Assembly: GCA_026770585.1 (NCBI GenBank)
Contig: MU646638.1
Span: forward strand, 13,105-23,768
Reading direction: 5' to 3'
DNA: 10,664 nucleotides
Source: Baffinella frigidus
Lineage: Eukaryota > Cryptophyceae > Cryptomonadales > Baffinellaceae
The notes under the pieces were generated by a model that worked only from the letters and a program-made list of their open reading frames with translations, searched no databases and was not told where the DNA came from. Positions 1 through 7,500 of the stretch are shown here, piece after piece. The position numbers and the translations under genes were made by a program. How positions within the stretch are numbered: position 1 is the first letter of the stretch; each line of letters begins with the position of its first letter.

Positions 1-300
1 CTCCCCTCCCCTCCCCACCCCTTCTGATGCCTCCTGCCCTCATGAGCCCAACCTGAGTGAGGCAGAGCCATGCTTGATGAGGCGCTGCTAGTGAGCCCTT
101 CTGCCCTACTTCCCTCCTGCGAACCCCCCTGCCATCTTTTCGGGGGGTTCGATCCCCTGCCCTCCTGCCCTCCTTCGAACCCCTCTGCCCTCGTTCCGTC
201 GGATCCGATCCCCTCCCCTCCTCAACCCTCGTGCCATCGTGCCCTCATGAGCCCTCCTCCTGTCCTCGTGCCCTCCTGCCCTCCTGAGCCCTGAACCGAA
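1..300. repeat. Pyrimidine-rich low-complexity DNA
   Basis: The top strand is almost all C and T, built from imperfect CCCTCC, TGCCCTCC and GAGCCC words. It opens with runs of CTCCCCTCCCC, and a similar dense stretch lies at about 240-296. Reading frames are open here only because of the composition, and the peptides are monotonous Pro/Ser or Arg/Gly. I see no gene. Strand asymmetry like this can form unusual DNA structure, but nothing in the sequence shows a function. Confidence 0.7.
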
Positions 301-483
301 CTCTCTCCATACGTGGAGCGGACACACTGCGATCCGACAGAACCGGCGACCTCGCTAGATTTTTGGAGGTCATCGTGGGAGTTGCAGCGGCAAGAATGGG
401 GAGATTTGTGGAACTCAGAATATGGACGCGTTCATTGATCACATATTTTTGGTCCTCTTGGAGAAGGACACGTTTCTTTGCAG

Positions 484-599
484 CGGCCTGTGTGCGAAAA
501 CCGTGGAACGTTGGCAGCACACACTTCAACGTCGGCACGCTACACCCCGGTGTACGACTTTCCTAACGCCGTTGTGTTTTGTGAGCCTCGGTCGGACAG
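484..599 (+). CDS. Tentative internal exon of the Glu-rich protein gene
   Basis: A pyrimidine-rich acceptor (CGTTTCTTTGCAG, ending at 483) precedes an open stretch that ends at a GTGATG donor at 600. The reading frame starting at 484 leaves two extra bases at 599. That is exactly the phase needed to join the terminal exon at 1004 in its acidic frame. The product includes RYTPVYDFPNAVVF. A diverged echo, YNPVCDFNDVVF, occurs at 953-988, hinting at an old local duplication. A rival reading uses the stronger donor AAG|GTAAGT at 630 in another frame (from ATG 422), but that does not join the acidic exon in phase. No family is recognised. Exon status is inference from splice signals and phase only. 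Confidence 0.25.
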
Positions 600-779
600 G
601 TGATGAGCCTCGATGGTTGACTAATGAAGGTAAGTTCTCTCTCGCTTGTGTTTCGTGTGTCGTGATTCGCGGGTATCCTCTTTTGAGTACAGGGTTGCTC
701 GAGATGCAGATGCGTTTCGAGTAACTACCCCTACCGTGGGACCCTAGGGCGGTGCGTGCCCTTAATTCCAACTGACCCA

Positions 780-899
780 TGTACAGGGGTACCTCGCTCA
801 TCAGAAACCGCCTCCTCCTAGGGCCCTACAGTTATGCCTAGGGCCCTATGGTGGTCCTATGGGGGGGGCAGTTTCTTATGAGCGAGGTACCCCTGTACA
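780..899. mobile_element. 120-bp MITE-like inverted-repeat element
   Basis: Both ends carry 29-bp terminal inverted repeats with one mismatch. The left end (780-808) begins TGTACAGGGGTACCTCGCTC and the right end (871-899) is its reverse complement. The interior (809-870) has two CTAGGGCCCTA words and a run of G. There is no room for a transposase, so it would be non-autonomous. I cannot see a clear target-site duplication. It sits inside the proposed intron before the Glu-rich exon. Related ends occur at 1838-1864, 1889-1910, 2461-2485 and 2599-2623, so it belongs to a local family. Confidence 0.75.
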
Positions 900-1003
900 G
901 GGGGTCCTCTCCGAGCCTTAATTCGTTTGCATTGCGCCACGGAACCGGCTGCTACAATCCGGTGTGTGACTTTAACGATGTCGTGTTTTCCTTGGGAGTA
1001 CAG

Positions 1004-1487
1004 GGGGTCTTCTCCGAGCAAGACGGCGCACGTGGAGCAGCAGCTGCTGTTCGAGGGCGCCGTCGTCCACGACCTCTCCGAATCGGAGGGCGCTGCTACT
1101 CACGCGGCGCACACGGGGGGGGAAGCTGCCACAGCGGAGCAGGAGGAGCAGGGGGGGGGCGCTGCCACCGATGTGGAGGAGCCAGGGGAGGGCGCTGCCC
1201 CTGCGGCCGAGGAGCAGGGACGGGAAGAGGGGGAGGAGGAGGGAGAGGTGGAGGCGAAGGAGGAGGGGGGCGGGGGGGCGGTGGTGCATGCGACGGTGAC
1301 AGTGGCGGAGGGGGGCGGGGAGGAGGGGGAAGAGGAGGAGGGAGGAGAGAAGGAGGGGAGCGATGAGGAGGAGGGGGGCGAGGAGGAGGAGGGGGAGGAG
1401 GAGGAGGGGGAGGAGCTGTTGGAAACGCCGCGGCTCGCGCCTCCTTCAGACTCGTTTGGACGCTCGCCGAGCTGGGAGGAAGTGTGA
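1004..1487 (+). CDS. Terminal exon of a Glu-rich acidic protein (partial)
   Basis: This is probably the last exon of a plus-strand gene. An acceptor (GTTTTCCTTGGGAGTACAG, ending at 1003) leads into about 160 codons ending in TGA at 1485-1487, and AATAAA follows about 105 bases later. The first part (SSPSKTAHVEQQLLFEGAVV) has ordinary composition. It is followed by Ala/Gly/Glu-rich sequence and then long Glu runs encoded by GAG-rich DNA (about 1200-1430). The end returns to mixed sequence (LAPPSDSFGRSPSWEEV). An acidic, probably disordered tail is what can be said. Histone- or nucleic-acid-associated proteins often carry such tails, but nothing here identifies the family. The complementary Pro-rich frame is a composition shadow. 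Upstream exons are uncertain. Confidence 0.5.
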
Positions 1488-1592
1488 GACGGGTGGGGCG
1501 CGTTGCAGGGTGGGCAGGTGGGCCGGCAAGGTGGAGCGGTAGCGAGGGGGGAGACCCCTGCCTTGCTTCTTCGGAGATGCTACATGTAGCGC

Positions 1593-1598
1593 AATAAA
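1593..1598 (+). terminator. Polyadenylation signal AATAAA for the Glu-rich gene
   Basis: A perfect AATAAA lies about 105 bases after the TGA at 1485-1487, followed by T/G-containing sequence (TTCTGTCCC, then GGTTTGTTT at about 1626). Position and order fit the 3' UTR of the acidic-tail gene and support plus-strand transcription here. Confidence 0.5.
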
Positions 1599-1721
1599 AC
1601 ATTCTGTCCCTGGGCCACCGGGGCTGGTTTGTTTACAGGAATGACTCCTGATCTGTCACCTATATTTTTTTTGACTGTCTGTAGGACCAAGGTGTGTGAG
1701 GCGTGAGCTCCTCTGAAAGCT

Positions 1722-1864
1722 TACTGGGTTACCTCGTTTTTCATGAGCGGGCACTAAGGTGATCCTATGGTGGGGGCACCATAGGACCACCTTAGTGCCC
1801 TAGGCATAGGCCTACTGTATGGTCCTAGGGGGGCGCAGTTTCTTATGAGCGAGGCACCCCTGTA
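1722..1864. mobile_element. Second, degenerate MITE-like copy
   Basis: The right end (1838-1864) matches the right end of the 780-899 element over 27 bases with one change (GAGGCACC for GAGGTACC). The left end near 1722-1745 is decayed: GGGTTACCTCG is kept and the rest drifts. The interior differs from the first copy because it carries a long hairpin at 1749-1800. The size is close to that of the first element. The boundaries are approximate and no target duplication is evident. Confidence 0.5.
1749..1800. repeat. Near-perfect 24-bp hairpin
   Basis: The left arm 1749-1772 and right arm 1777-1800 are reverse complements with one mismatch, separated by a four-base GGGG loop. The arm begins GGGCACTAAGGTGATCCTAT. 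It lies inside the degenerate MITE-like copy and probably arose from an inverted internal segment of that family, since the words CCTATGGT and GTGCCCTA recur in relatives. If transcribed it would form a stable stem-loop. Confidence 0.75.
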
Positions 1865-1910
1865 GCTCTGCCTGTAGCTCTGCATAGATGTACAGGGATA
1901 CCTCGCTCAC
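1861..1910. repeat. 12-bp tandem repeat and solo MITE end
   Basis: TGTAGCTCTGCC (1861-1872) is followed directly by TGTAGCTCTGCA (1873-1884). Then comes TGTACAGGGATACCTCGCTC (1889-1908), a near match to the left end of the 780-899 element with no partner in the expected place. It looks like an orphan terminus from a second insertion that was truncated or rearranged. Confidence 0.5.
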
Positions 1911-2085
1911 ACCAGAGGGTTACGCTGTGTGAATGGATTTCCTGGAGGCATGCGCTCTCGCACCTGTACACTGTACATTGTCCGAACAATCTCTTCACGA
2001 GTGCTGCTACCTGTGCATGTTATGCGTGGGATATGTGGAACACAGGTAGGAGGCATACGACGCTTGATTCCTCATCTATTTCTCT

Positions 2086-2109
2086 CGATCGATCGATCGA
2101 TCGATCGAT
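2086..2109. repeat. (CGAT)6 microsatellite
   Basis: Six perfect CGAT units make a self-complementary tract. On either strand it can be read as repeating Ile-Asp-Arg-Ser, which explains the short open frames seen here. No coding function is supported. Confidence 0.9.
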
Positions 2110-2318
2110 TGAATACATGGTGTTGGCAATGCCGCCCTCCATCGCGGACAGAGCTGCCACAGCTCGCCAAGCACAAGCACAGAGTTCGCGTTCATTGCCG
2201 CACTGGCGTACACGAATCACATGCCCCCCTTCCTCTCAGTCCTACTGTAGGGCTAGACTAGAAGCATATGACCACCCCAGGGGAGGTGCGTGTTTTGAAT
2301 CGCGAGCAAGCCCTGACG

Positions 2319-2458
2319 TTATCCGGGGAAACCTATTTTTCTTTCATTTGATGGCAATGAAAATGACTACGCAAATTTCTAAATATTACTAATAAGAAGG
2401 AATTGTGTAGTAATTTTCGTTGCCATCAAATGAAAGAAAAATAGGTTTCCCCGAATAA
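2319..2458. mobile_element. Foldback / Stowaway-like MITE with 56-bp arms
   Basis: The arms 2319-2374 and 2403-2458 are reverse complements with four mismatches over 56 bases, around a 28-base AT-rich centre. Read inward, the ends are TA|TCCGGGGAAACC on the left and GGTTTCCCCGAA|TA on the right, so a TA target duplication is possible. TA targets are characteristic of Tc1/mariner-derived MITEs. Because the symmetry extends one base further (TTAT...ATAA), the TA could instead be part of the repeat. The AT-rich arms contrast with the GC-rich surroundings. It has no coding capacity and is unrelated in sequence to the TGTACAGG family, which starts again three bases downstream. Confidence 0.75.
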
Positions 2459-2460
2459 GA

Positions 2461-2623
2461 CTGGGGTTCCTCGCTCACAAGAATGTGCCCCCCCGTTGAA
2501 ACATTACAGGAGGCTTATCACTAGGGCCCTCTGGTCTTCCAAAGGGGGGGGGGGGGAGAGATGGGCGAGGCACCCCTTCGGGTTCTAAAGAGGGAGGCGT
2601 TTCCCACGAGCGAGGTGCCCCAG
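2461..2623. mobile_element. Third MITE-like copy, with nested end
   Basis: The left end (from 2461, CTGGGGTTCCTCGCTCAC) pairs imperfectly with the right end 2599-2623 (GTTTCCCACGAGCGAGGTGC then CCCAG). CCTCGCTC / GAGCGAGG is the core shared with the 780-899 element. A CTAGGGCCCT word and a run of 13 G (2544-2556) lie inside. A second right-end-like sequence, ATGGGCGAGGCACCCCT, occurs at 2561-2577, suggesting a nested or partly duplicated copy. It abuts the 2319-2458 foldback element. Confidence 0.5.
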
Positions 2624-2659
2624 GAAGTCAAGAGAGACAACCCCCCGAATGTAAACCTG

Positions 2660-2665
2660 TTTATT
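2660..2665 (-). terminator. Possible minus-strand polyadenylation signal
   Basis: TTTATT on the top strand reads AATAAA on the minus strand. It lies just beyond the stop of a minus-strand open frame (2699-2701) and could serve a minus-strand gene covering about 2700-3620. Six bases occur often by chance, so this is weak support. Confidence 0.25.
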
Positions 2666-2943
2666 ACCGCATCACGTTTTCATGGCCACCACCGCCTCTC
2701 AAGAGAAGTGTCCTGAACCACGACGTACTGGCCACGCCAGATTGATCGAGGGAAACCGACGTCGTTGACTCAAGAATTCAAGGTCTTTCCCCTGAAAGAT
2801 GTCAAAAGTGGATGTTTCGATCCCTCTGGCGTGGGAGTGATTCAATCGTGCGGCATGCCCACAGCGCCTCGCCCTCTGGCACGGTCTCTCGTGATTTTGG
2901 GCACTGCCAACAAGGATGTGAAAGCGACCCCAGCGGAACATAA

Positions 2944-3609
2944 TCACCTGGGGTGAGTATTGAAAGAAGCCGTGAGCGCCCTCCCCAATCTTTGTGCAGC
3001 ATGTCCCGCTCTCACCAATCCGAAGGGGATTGGGGAGAGCTGGACTTGCTGCACATCTGCGCGCACCACCAGCGACCGCCGTCCCGGAGAGTGCGGGATT
3101 GGGGAGTGCTGGTCATGCTGCACAGCTGCGCGCACGACCAGAGACCGCCGTTCCGGAGAGTGCTGCAGGGTTTCTATCGTCCTGGAGAGTGCTGGACGCC
3201 GAAGGAGGGAGCTGTTCGAGGAGCGCGATGGCGAGTGTCCCGGAGAGCGAGGGATGTACGGACGATCCCGGAGAGCGATGGAGGAACGGACGAACGCGGC
3301 ACGTGGTCGACTCCTCTGAAGAGTTTCCAGCCGGGCGGGTGACAAGGGCGGCGACCTCAGCCCGGCCTTGGAAAGCACGTTAGAGTGCGCAGTCTCCTCT
3401 AACCGAATCTGGAGAAGCTTGACGAAGGATAAAACACAGTTGGTGCAGAGCGCGCCGCACCGCCCGCACGCGAACCGCAGGTTCACTCCACAACATTTTT
3501 GGCACCGCGCACAGATCTTCGACTTACCCTCCTTTGCAACCGCAGACCTCCCACCGGTAGCCCCGTCCACCAGCATCACCCGCCCGCCGTCAAGTCCAAC
3601 AGCCAGCAT
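2944..3609 (-). CDS. Hypothetical Cys-rich protein with 23-residue repeats (uncertain)
   Basis: This is the longest open frame of the region, with its first ATG at 3607-3609. Near the N-terminus, at about residues 30-60, is a cysteine cluster: CARCQKCC, then eight to nine residues later ACGRCG, then ALCTNC. The CxxC pairs could bind zinc. The rest is basic and Ser/Pro-rich, with two copies of a 23-residue unit (GRRSLVVRA...SPIP) encoded by the 69-bp tandem repeat. I do not recognise a family. Against it: overlapping plus-strand frames are also open because the repeat length is a multiple of three, and a good GTAAGT donor lies in the minus-strand sequence just before the Cys cluster, so the true exon could be shorter. 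The frame stays open upstream of 3609, so the start is also uncertain. Confidence 0.3.
   Translation of the reverse strand: MLAVGLDGGRVMLVDGATGGRSAVAKEGKSKICARCQKCCGVNLRFACGRCGALCTNCVLSFVKLLQIRLEETAHSNVLSKAGLRSPPLSPARLETLQRSRPRAAFVRSSIALRDRPYIPRSPGHSPSRSSNSSLLRRPALSRTIETLQHSPERRSLVVRAAVQHDQHSPIPHSPGRRSLVVRADVQQVQLSPIPFGLVRAGHAAQRLGRALTASFNTHPR
3026..3163. repeat. Two 69-bp tandem repeats
   Basis: Unit 1 (3026-3094) and unit 2 (3095-3163) both begin GGGATTGGGGAG and end CCGGAGAGTGC, with scattered substitutions. Shorter echoes of the CCCGGAGAGCG word continue to about 3290. A 69-bp period keeps frame, so frames on both strands stay open across it. This makes coding strand hard to assign from open-frame length alone. 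Confidence 0.75.
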
Positions 3610-3621
3610 CCTCACCAGCAC

Positions 3622-4351
3622 ACCACGCTTCCTCCAGTTTGCTATAGAGGGGTGTGGGCCGGAAGAATAATTTTTTTTGCGTCTCTCCGAAAATGACCAG
3701 TAGAGTCTCTACGTACCACCATTTTTGAATGAAAATTACTACAGACGGATCCTTGCTGACGGACGTGATGAACAAGTAGTAACCGGTCTCCTTGACGCGA
3801 CTGGCTTTAATTATTTTTGGACAAGGCGCCGCGACGTGGGATGGTTACGCCCCACTTAACATACTTGCGGTCGTAATTCCACAACGAAGCGAAGAGAAGG
3901 AAGGGCTCTCGCGTGCGTGAAGGTGTGCCACTGTCGCGGCGTGTGTTCGAATCTATCGGGGAGGCCTTTCTCTCATCGGATAATCGTGGGGGCATAGGCG
4001 CGGCGCGGCGACTCGGAACACTTGAGGCTCGACATCGAGGAGGCGGAAACTCGACTGTTCACAGGACGGAAAGGTGACTTGCTTCCCATGCCCCCTGTAC
4101 GACTCTGCTCGTTGCCCGTTGTTCTCGCCATGCGTCTCGCCACGCGTCTCCCCCCACCACGGGGGGGTGGGGGGGCAGAATACGCTGCGATGAATACGCT
4201 GCGATGGAAGGAATGCTTAGAATCCACTGCAACGGGTTGCATGTACTACTCCGCCCCGCCCCGCCCTGGCCCGCCCCACCCTGACCCGCCCTTGAGATCT
4301 CCGTGCTTGCAGGAGGCCTCCGCGTGCGTTGCGATACTTCGGAACGAGAAC
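3622..4351 (+). promoter_or_regulatory. Intergenic region and 5' flank of the receptor gene
   Basis: No gene is supported between 3622 and 4351. Close to the start codon there is a perfect 14-bp tandem repeat, GAATACGCTGCGAT (4178-4191 and 4192-4205), and an inverted repeat CCCCCAC / GTGGGGG (4151-4157 and 4167-4173). A run of CCGCCC-type GC boxes lies at 4251-4292. No TATA box is obvious. A pyrimidine-rich acceptor-like CCGTGCTTGCAG ends at 4312, so the 5' UTR might be spliced. The frame of exon 1 is open upstream to 4022, but that stretch has no protein-like features. Confidence 0.4.
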
Positions 4352-4510
4352 ATGTCTCGCGAGGGGACGTGGATGAAGGTGGCGCGCGTGCTGTTGTTGC
4401 TCGGCGTGGGCCTTCTGGCGTTTCTGCGTGGCGCTACAGCGCAGACCTGCACCACTGGCAGCAAGGCTGTCGCTATCTTTGTTGGAGTTTCACACCCGTG
4501 CGCTCTCCTG
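4352..4510 (+). other. Exon 1: signal peptide and first half-blade
   Basis: 53 codons, ending in phase 0 at a GTAAGC donor (4511). Residues 1-12 are polar and basic, followed by the hydrophobic core VLLLLGVGLLAFL. ATA|QTC is a plausible signal peptidase site after residue 30. The mature start (TCTTGSKAVAIFVG...HPCALL) is a shortened version of the half-blade encoded by exons 3, 5, 7, 9, 11 and 13. It lacks their MGxxLPSVDLG lead. The product is therefore predicted to enter the secretory pathway with the RCC1 array outside the cell. Confidence 0.8.
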
Positions 4511-7500
4511 GTAAGCAAGCGCCCACCATTGCAACGAAATGATATATATCAAGAAGCTGGAGAACATGCTGTCCAGAACCCTATGATCGACCGACCAACT
4601 CTTACGCACCATCATCACATGCTGCAAAGCACTCGATACAGCTCTGAATGGCACCTTCGCCCAAGAGGATCAGCCCCCCCTGAAGTCCTTCAGTGAAAGA
4701 ATCGTCCCAGCAGTCTGTGCGTAACCAGTGAGTGATCATCGGATGCTCCTCGGCGCAGGACGACGCGACCCTGAAGTGCTGGGGTATCAACACCGCTGGG
4801 GCGCTTGGGCTAGGCGACACCTCACACCGGGGCGACGACGCCAACGGTCCTTGCCCGCCCAGCTCCACCACCGCGTTTCGCGTGCCGGCCCCGCGTGTCC
4901 TCACTCTTGCTTCTGCTCTCCACGTGCAGAGATGGGGACGCGTCTCCCTTCAGTCGACCTGGGGGCTGGGAGGGCGGCCGTAGCCGTCAGCGGAGGGACG
5001 AGCCATGCATGCGCTCTGCTGGTAAGGTTACCCAGTAGGACATTGGGAAGCGGGGACCTGCAGAAAGTGGCAATCCGGCCTCACACCCAGAGAGCCACTC
5101 GCTGCAAACCCTCAGCCGCCGCCACAGATTGAGCTCCTCCAGGCCGGAGACCCGTGACGACAGAATGTTGATAAGCACCACGTGGGGGGTCAGCGTGCCA
5201 GAAGACCTTGGGTGAATGACTCTCCTCATCCGTCTTTGCTGTTCAGTCATCCTGGGTTGCTTTTCACCGCAGAACGACACGACCGTCAAGTGCTGGGGAG
5301 GGAATGAACATGGGCAGCTTGGGCTAGGCGACACCTTAGACCGAGGCGTCGATGCTGACGGTCCTCGCCCGCCGATCTCCACCACCCTGAACCCTTAACC
5401 CTGAACCCTGAGCCCTAAACCCTCAACCCCAAACCCTAAACCCTAAACCCCAGACCCTAAACCCTAAACCTCAAACCCTAAACCCTAAACCCCAAACCCC
5501 AAATCCTAAAATCCAAACCCTAAACTCTAAATCCTAAACGTGCAGAGATGGGGGCGAATCTCCCTTCGGTCAACCTGGGGGCTGGGAGGACGGCCGTAGC
5601 CGTCAGCGCAGGGAACCAACATACGTGCGCTCTCCTGGTAAGTGTACCCAGTGGGAGATTGGGAGGTGGGGACCGGCTGAATGGGGCCATCTGAACCCAC
5701 ACCAGCGAGCCCCTGGCTGCCAAACCTCAGCTGCCGCCTCGCATTGAGCTCCTCGAATGATTCTCCCCATATTTTAATGCTACTCAGTCATCGGTCAGTG
5801 ATCCTGAGTTGCTTCTCACCGCAGGACGACGCGGCCGTCAAGTGCTGGGGCTGGAACATCAATGGGAATCTTGGGCTAGGCGACACCGCAAACCGGGGCG
5901 ACAAAGCCAACGGTCCTTGCCCACCGAGCTCCACCACCGCGTCTCTCTTTCCAGCTCAAAGAGTCCTCACTCTTGCTCCTGCTCTCTGTGTGCAGTTATT
6001 GTGGCAAAGCTTCCTTCGGTCGAATTGGGGGCTGGGAGGACGACCGTAGCCGTCATCGCTGGGGGTCATCATACGTGCGCTCTCCTGGTAACGCCACACC
6101 TTGGGAGGCTGGGAACTGCACAATAGGGCGATTGGACCCCACATTCATAGGTCCCCTGGCTGCCGAACCTCAGCAGTCGCCACAGATTGAGCGCCTCAAG
6201 GCTGGAGACCCGTGCAGCCTGAATCTATTCAAGAACAACGTTGACGAGGATCAGCGTGCCTGACGCTCTTGAGTGAAAGACGCGCCCCACCTATCTATCC
6301 TGAACTGGGCAGTGATCCTCGGTTTCTTCTCGCCGCAGGACGATGCGACCCTCAAGTGCTGGGGCTTCAACGCCGATGGGGAGCTTGGGCTAGGCGACAC
6401 CTCAAACCGGGGCGACGATGCTAACGGTCTTTGCCCGCCCAGCTCCACCACTGCGTCTCTTGTGCCTGCCCAACGTGTCCTCACTCATGCGCCTGCTCTC
6501 CGTGTGCAGAGATGGGGACGCATCTCCCTTCAGTCGACCTGGGGGCTGGGACAGCCGCAGCCGTAAGCGCAGGGGCGAGACATACGTGCGTTCTGCTGGT
6601 AAGGTTACCCAGTAGGACATTGGGACGTGGGAAACTGCAGAATGGGGCAATCTTCCCCCACACCCAGAGAGCCACTCGCTGCAAACCCTCAGCCGCCGCC
6701 ACAGATTGAGCTCCTCAAGGCCGGAGACCCGTGACGCCAGAATCTTGTTAAGCACCACGTGTAGTATCAGAAGCCCTTGGGTGAAAGACTCGCCGCATCC
6801 GTCTTTGCTGAACCGTTGAGTGATCCTGGGCTGCTTCTCGCCGCAGAACGACACGACCGTCAAGTGCTGGGGAGGGAATGAACATGGGCAGCTTGGGCTA
6901 GGCGACACCTTAGGCCGAGGCGACGATGCTGACGGTCCTCGCCCGCCGATCTCCACCACCCTCAACCCCAAACCCTGGACCCTAAACCCTCGTGCCTGAC
7001 CAACGTGTCCCCACTCATGCTCTTGCTCTCCGCGTGCAGAGATGGGGGCGAATCTCCCTTCGGTCGACCTGGGGGCTGGGAGGACGGCCGTAGCCGTCAG
7101 CGCAGGGTCCAGACATACGTGCGCTCTGCTGGTAAGGCTACCCAGTAGGAGATTGGGAGGCGAGGACCCGCCGAAGGGGGCCATCTGACCACACACCCTG
7201 AGAGCCTGTCGATGCCGAACCTCAGCCGTCACAACAAACGGACCGCCTCAAGGCTGGAGCCCCGTGCCACCAGAATCTAGTTAAGCATCACGTTGGGGGA
7301 CAGCGTGACTGTAGCCCCAGGGTGAATGACTCGCCCCATATGTCGATGCTAATCCTTAGCTGTAAGTGATCCTCGGTTGTCTCTCGCCGCAGGACGACGC
7401 GACCGTCAAGTGCTGGGGCATCAACGACAATGGTCAGCTTGGGCTAGGCGACGCCTCAAACCGGGGCGACAATGCCAACGGTCCATGCCCACCAAGCTCC

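Larger units (their letters stand above)
1620..2640. other. Gene-free, element-rich spacer
   Basis: I find no convincing coding sequence in about 1 kb. The contents are the inverted-repeat elements, hairpin and CGAT tract listed separately, joined by unique sequence (about 1911-2085 and 2110-2318). Open frames here lack splice context or recognisable protein features, and several peptides simply translate element ends or the CGAT repeat. Confidence 0.6.

Noticed and set aside
1096-1602. Minus-strand Pro-rich open frame of 168 codons
   Set aside because: It is the complement of the GAG-rich acidic exon. The Pro runs are a composition effect, and the plus strand has an acceptor, stop and AATAAA in order.
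1929-2392. Overlapping open frames around the CGAT repeat on both strands
   Set aside because: They depend on the (CGAT)6 tract and neighbouring element sequence, with no splice context, protein-like composition or supporting signals.
2682-2768. ATGGCCACC start in a strong initiation context
   Set aside because: The frame ends after 28 codons (TGA just after 2765) with no convincing donor before it. It is a possible small upstream frame only.
3807-4242. Two minus-strand open frames upstream of the receptor gene
   Set aside because: They are short, Arg/Ser/Pro-rich, without domains, and overlap the likely promoter and GC boxes.
6402-7232. Minus-strand open frame of 276 codons across the RCC1 array
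   Set aside because: It crosses several well-defined plus-strand exons and introns and translates repeat complements. Similar frames recur at each blade.
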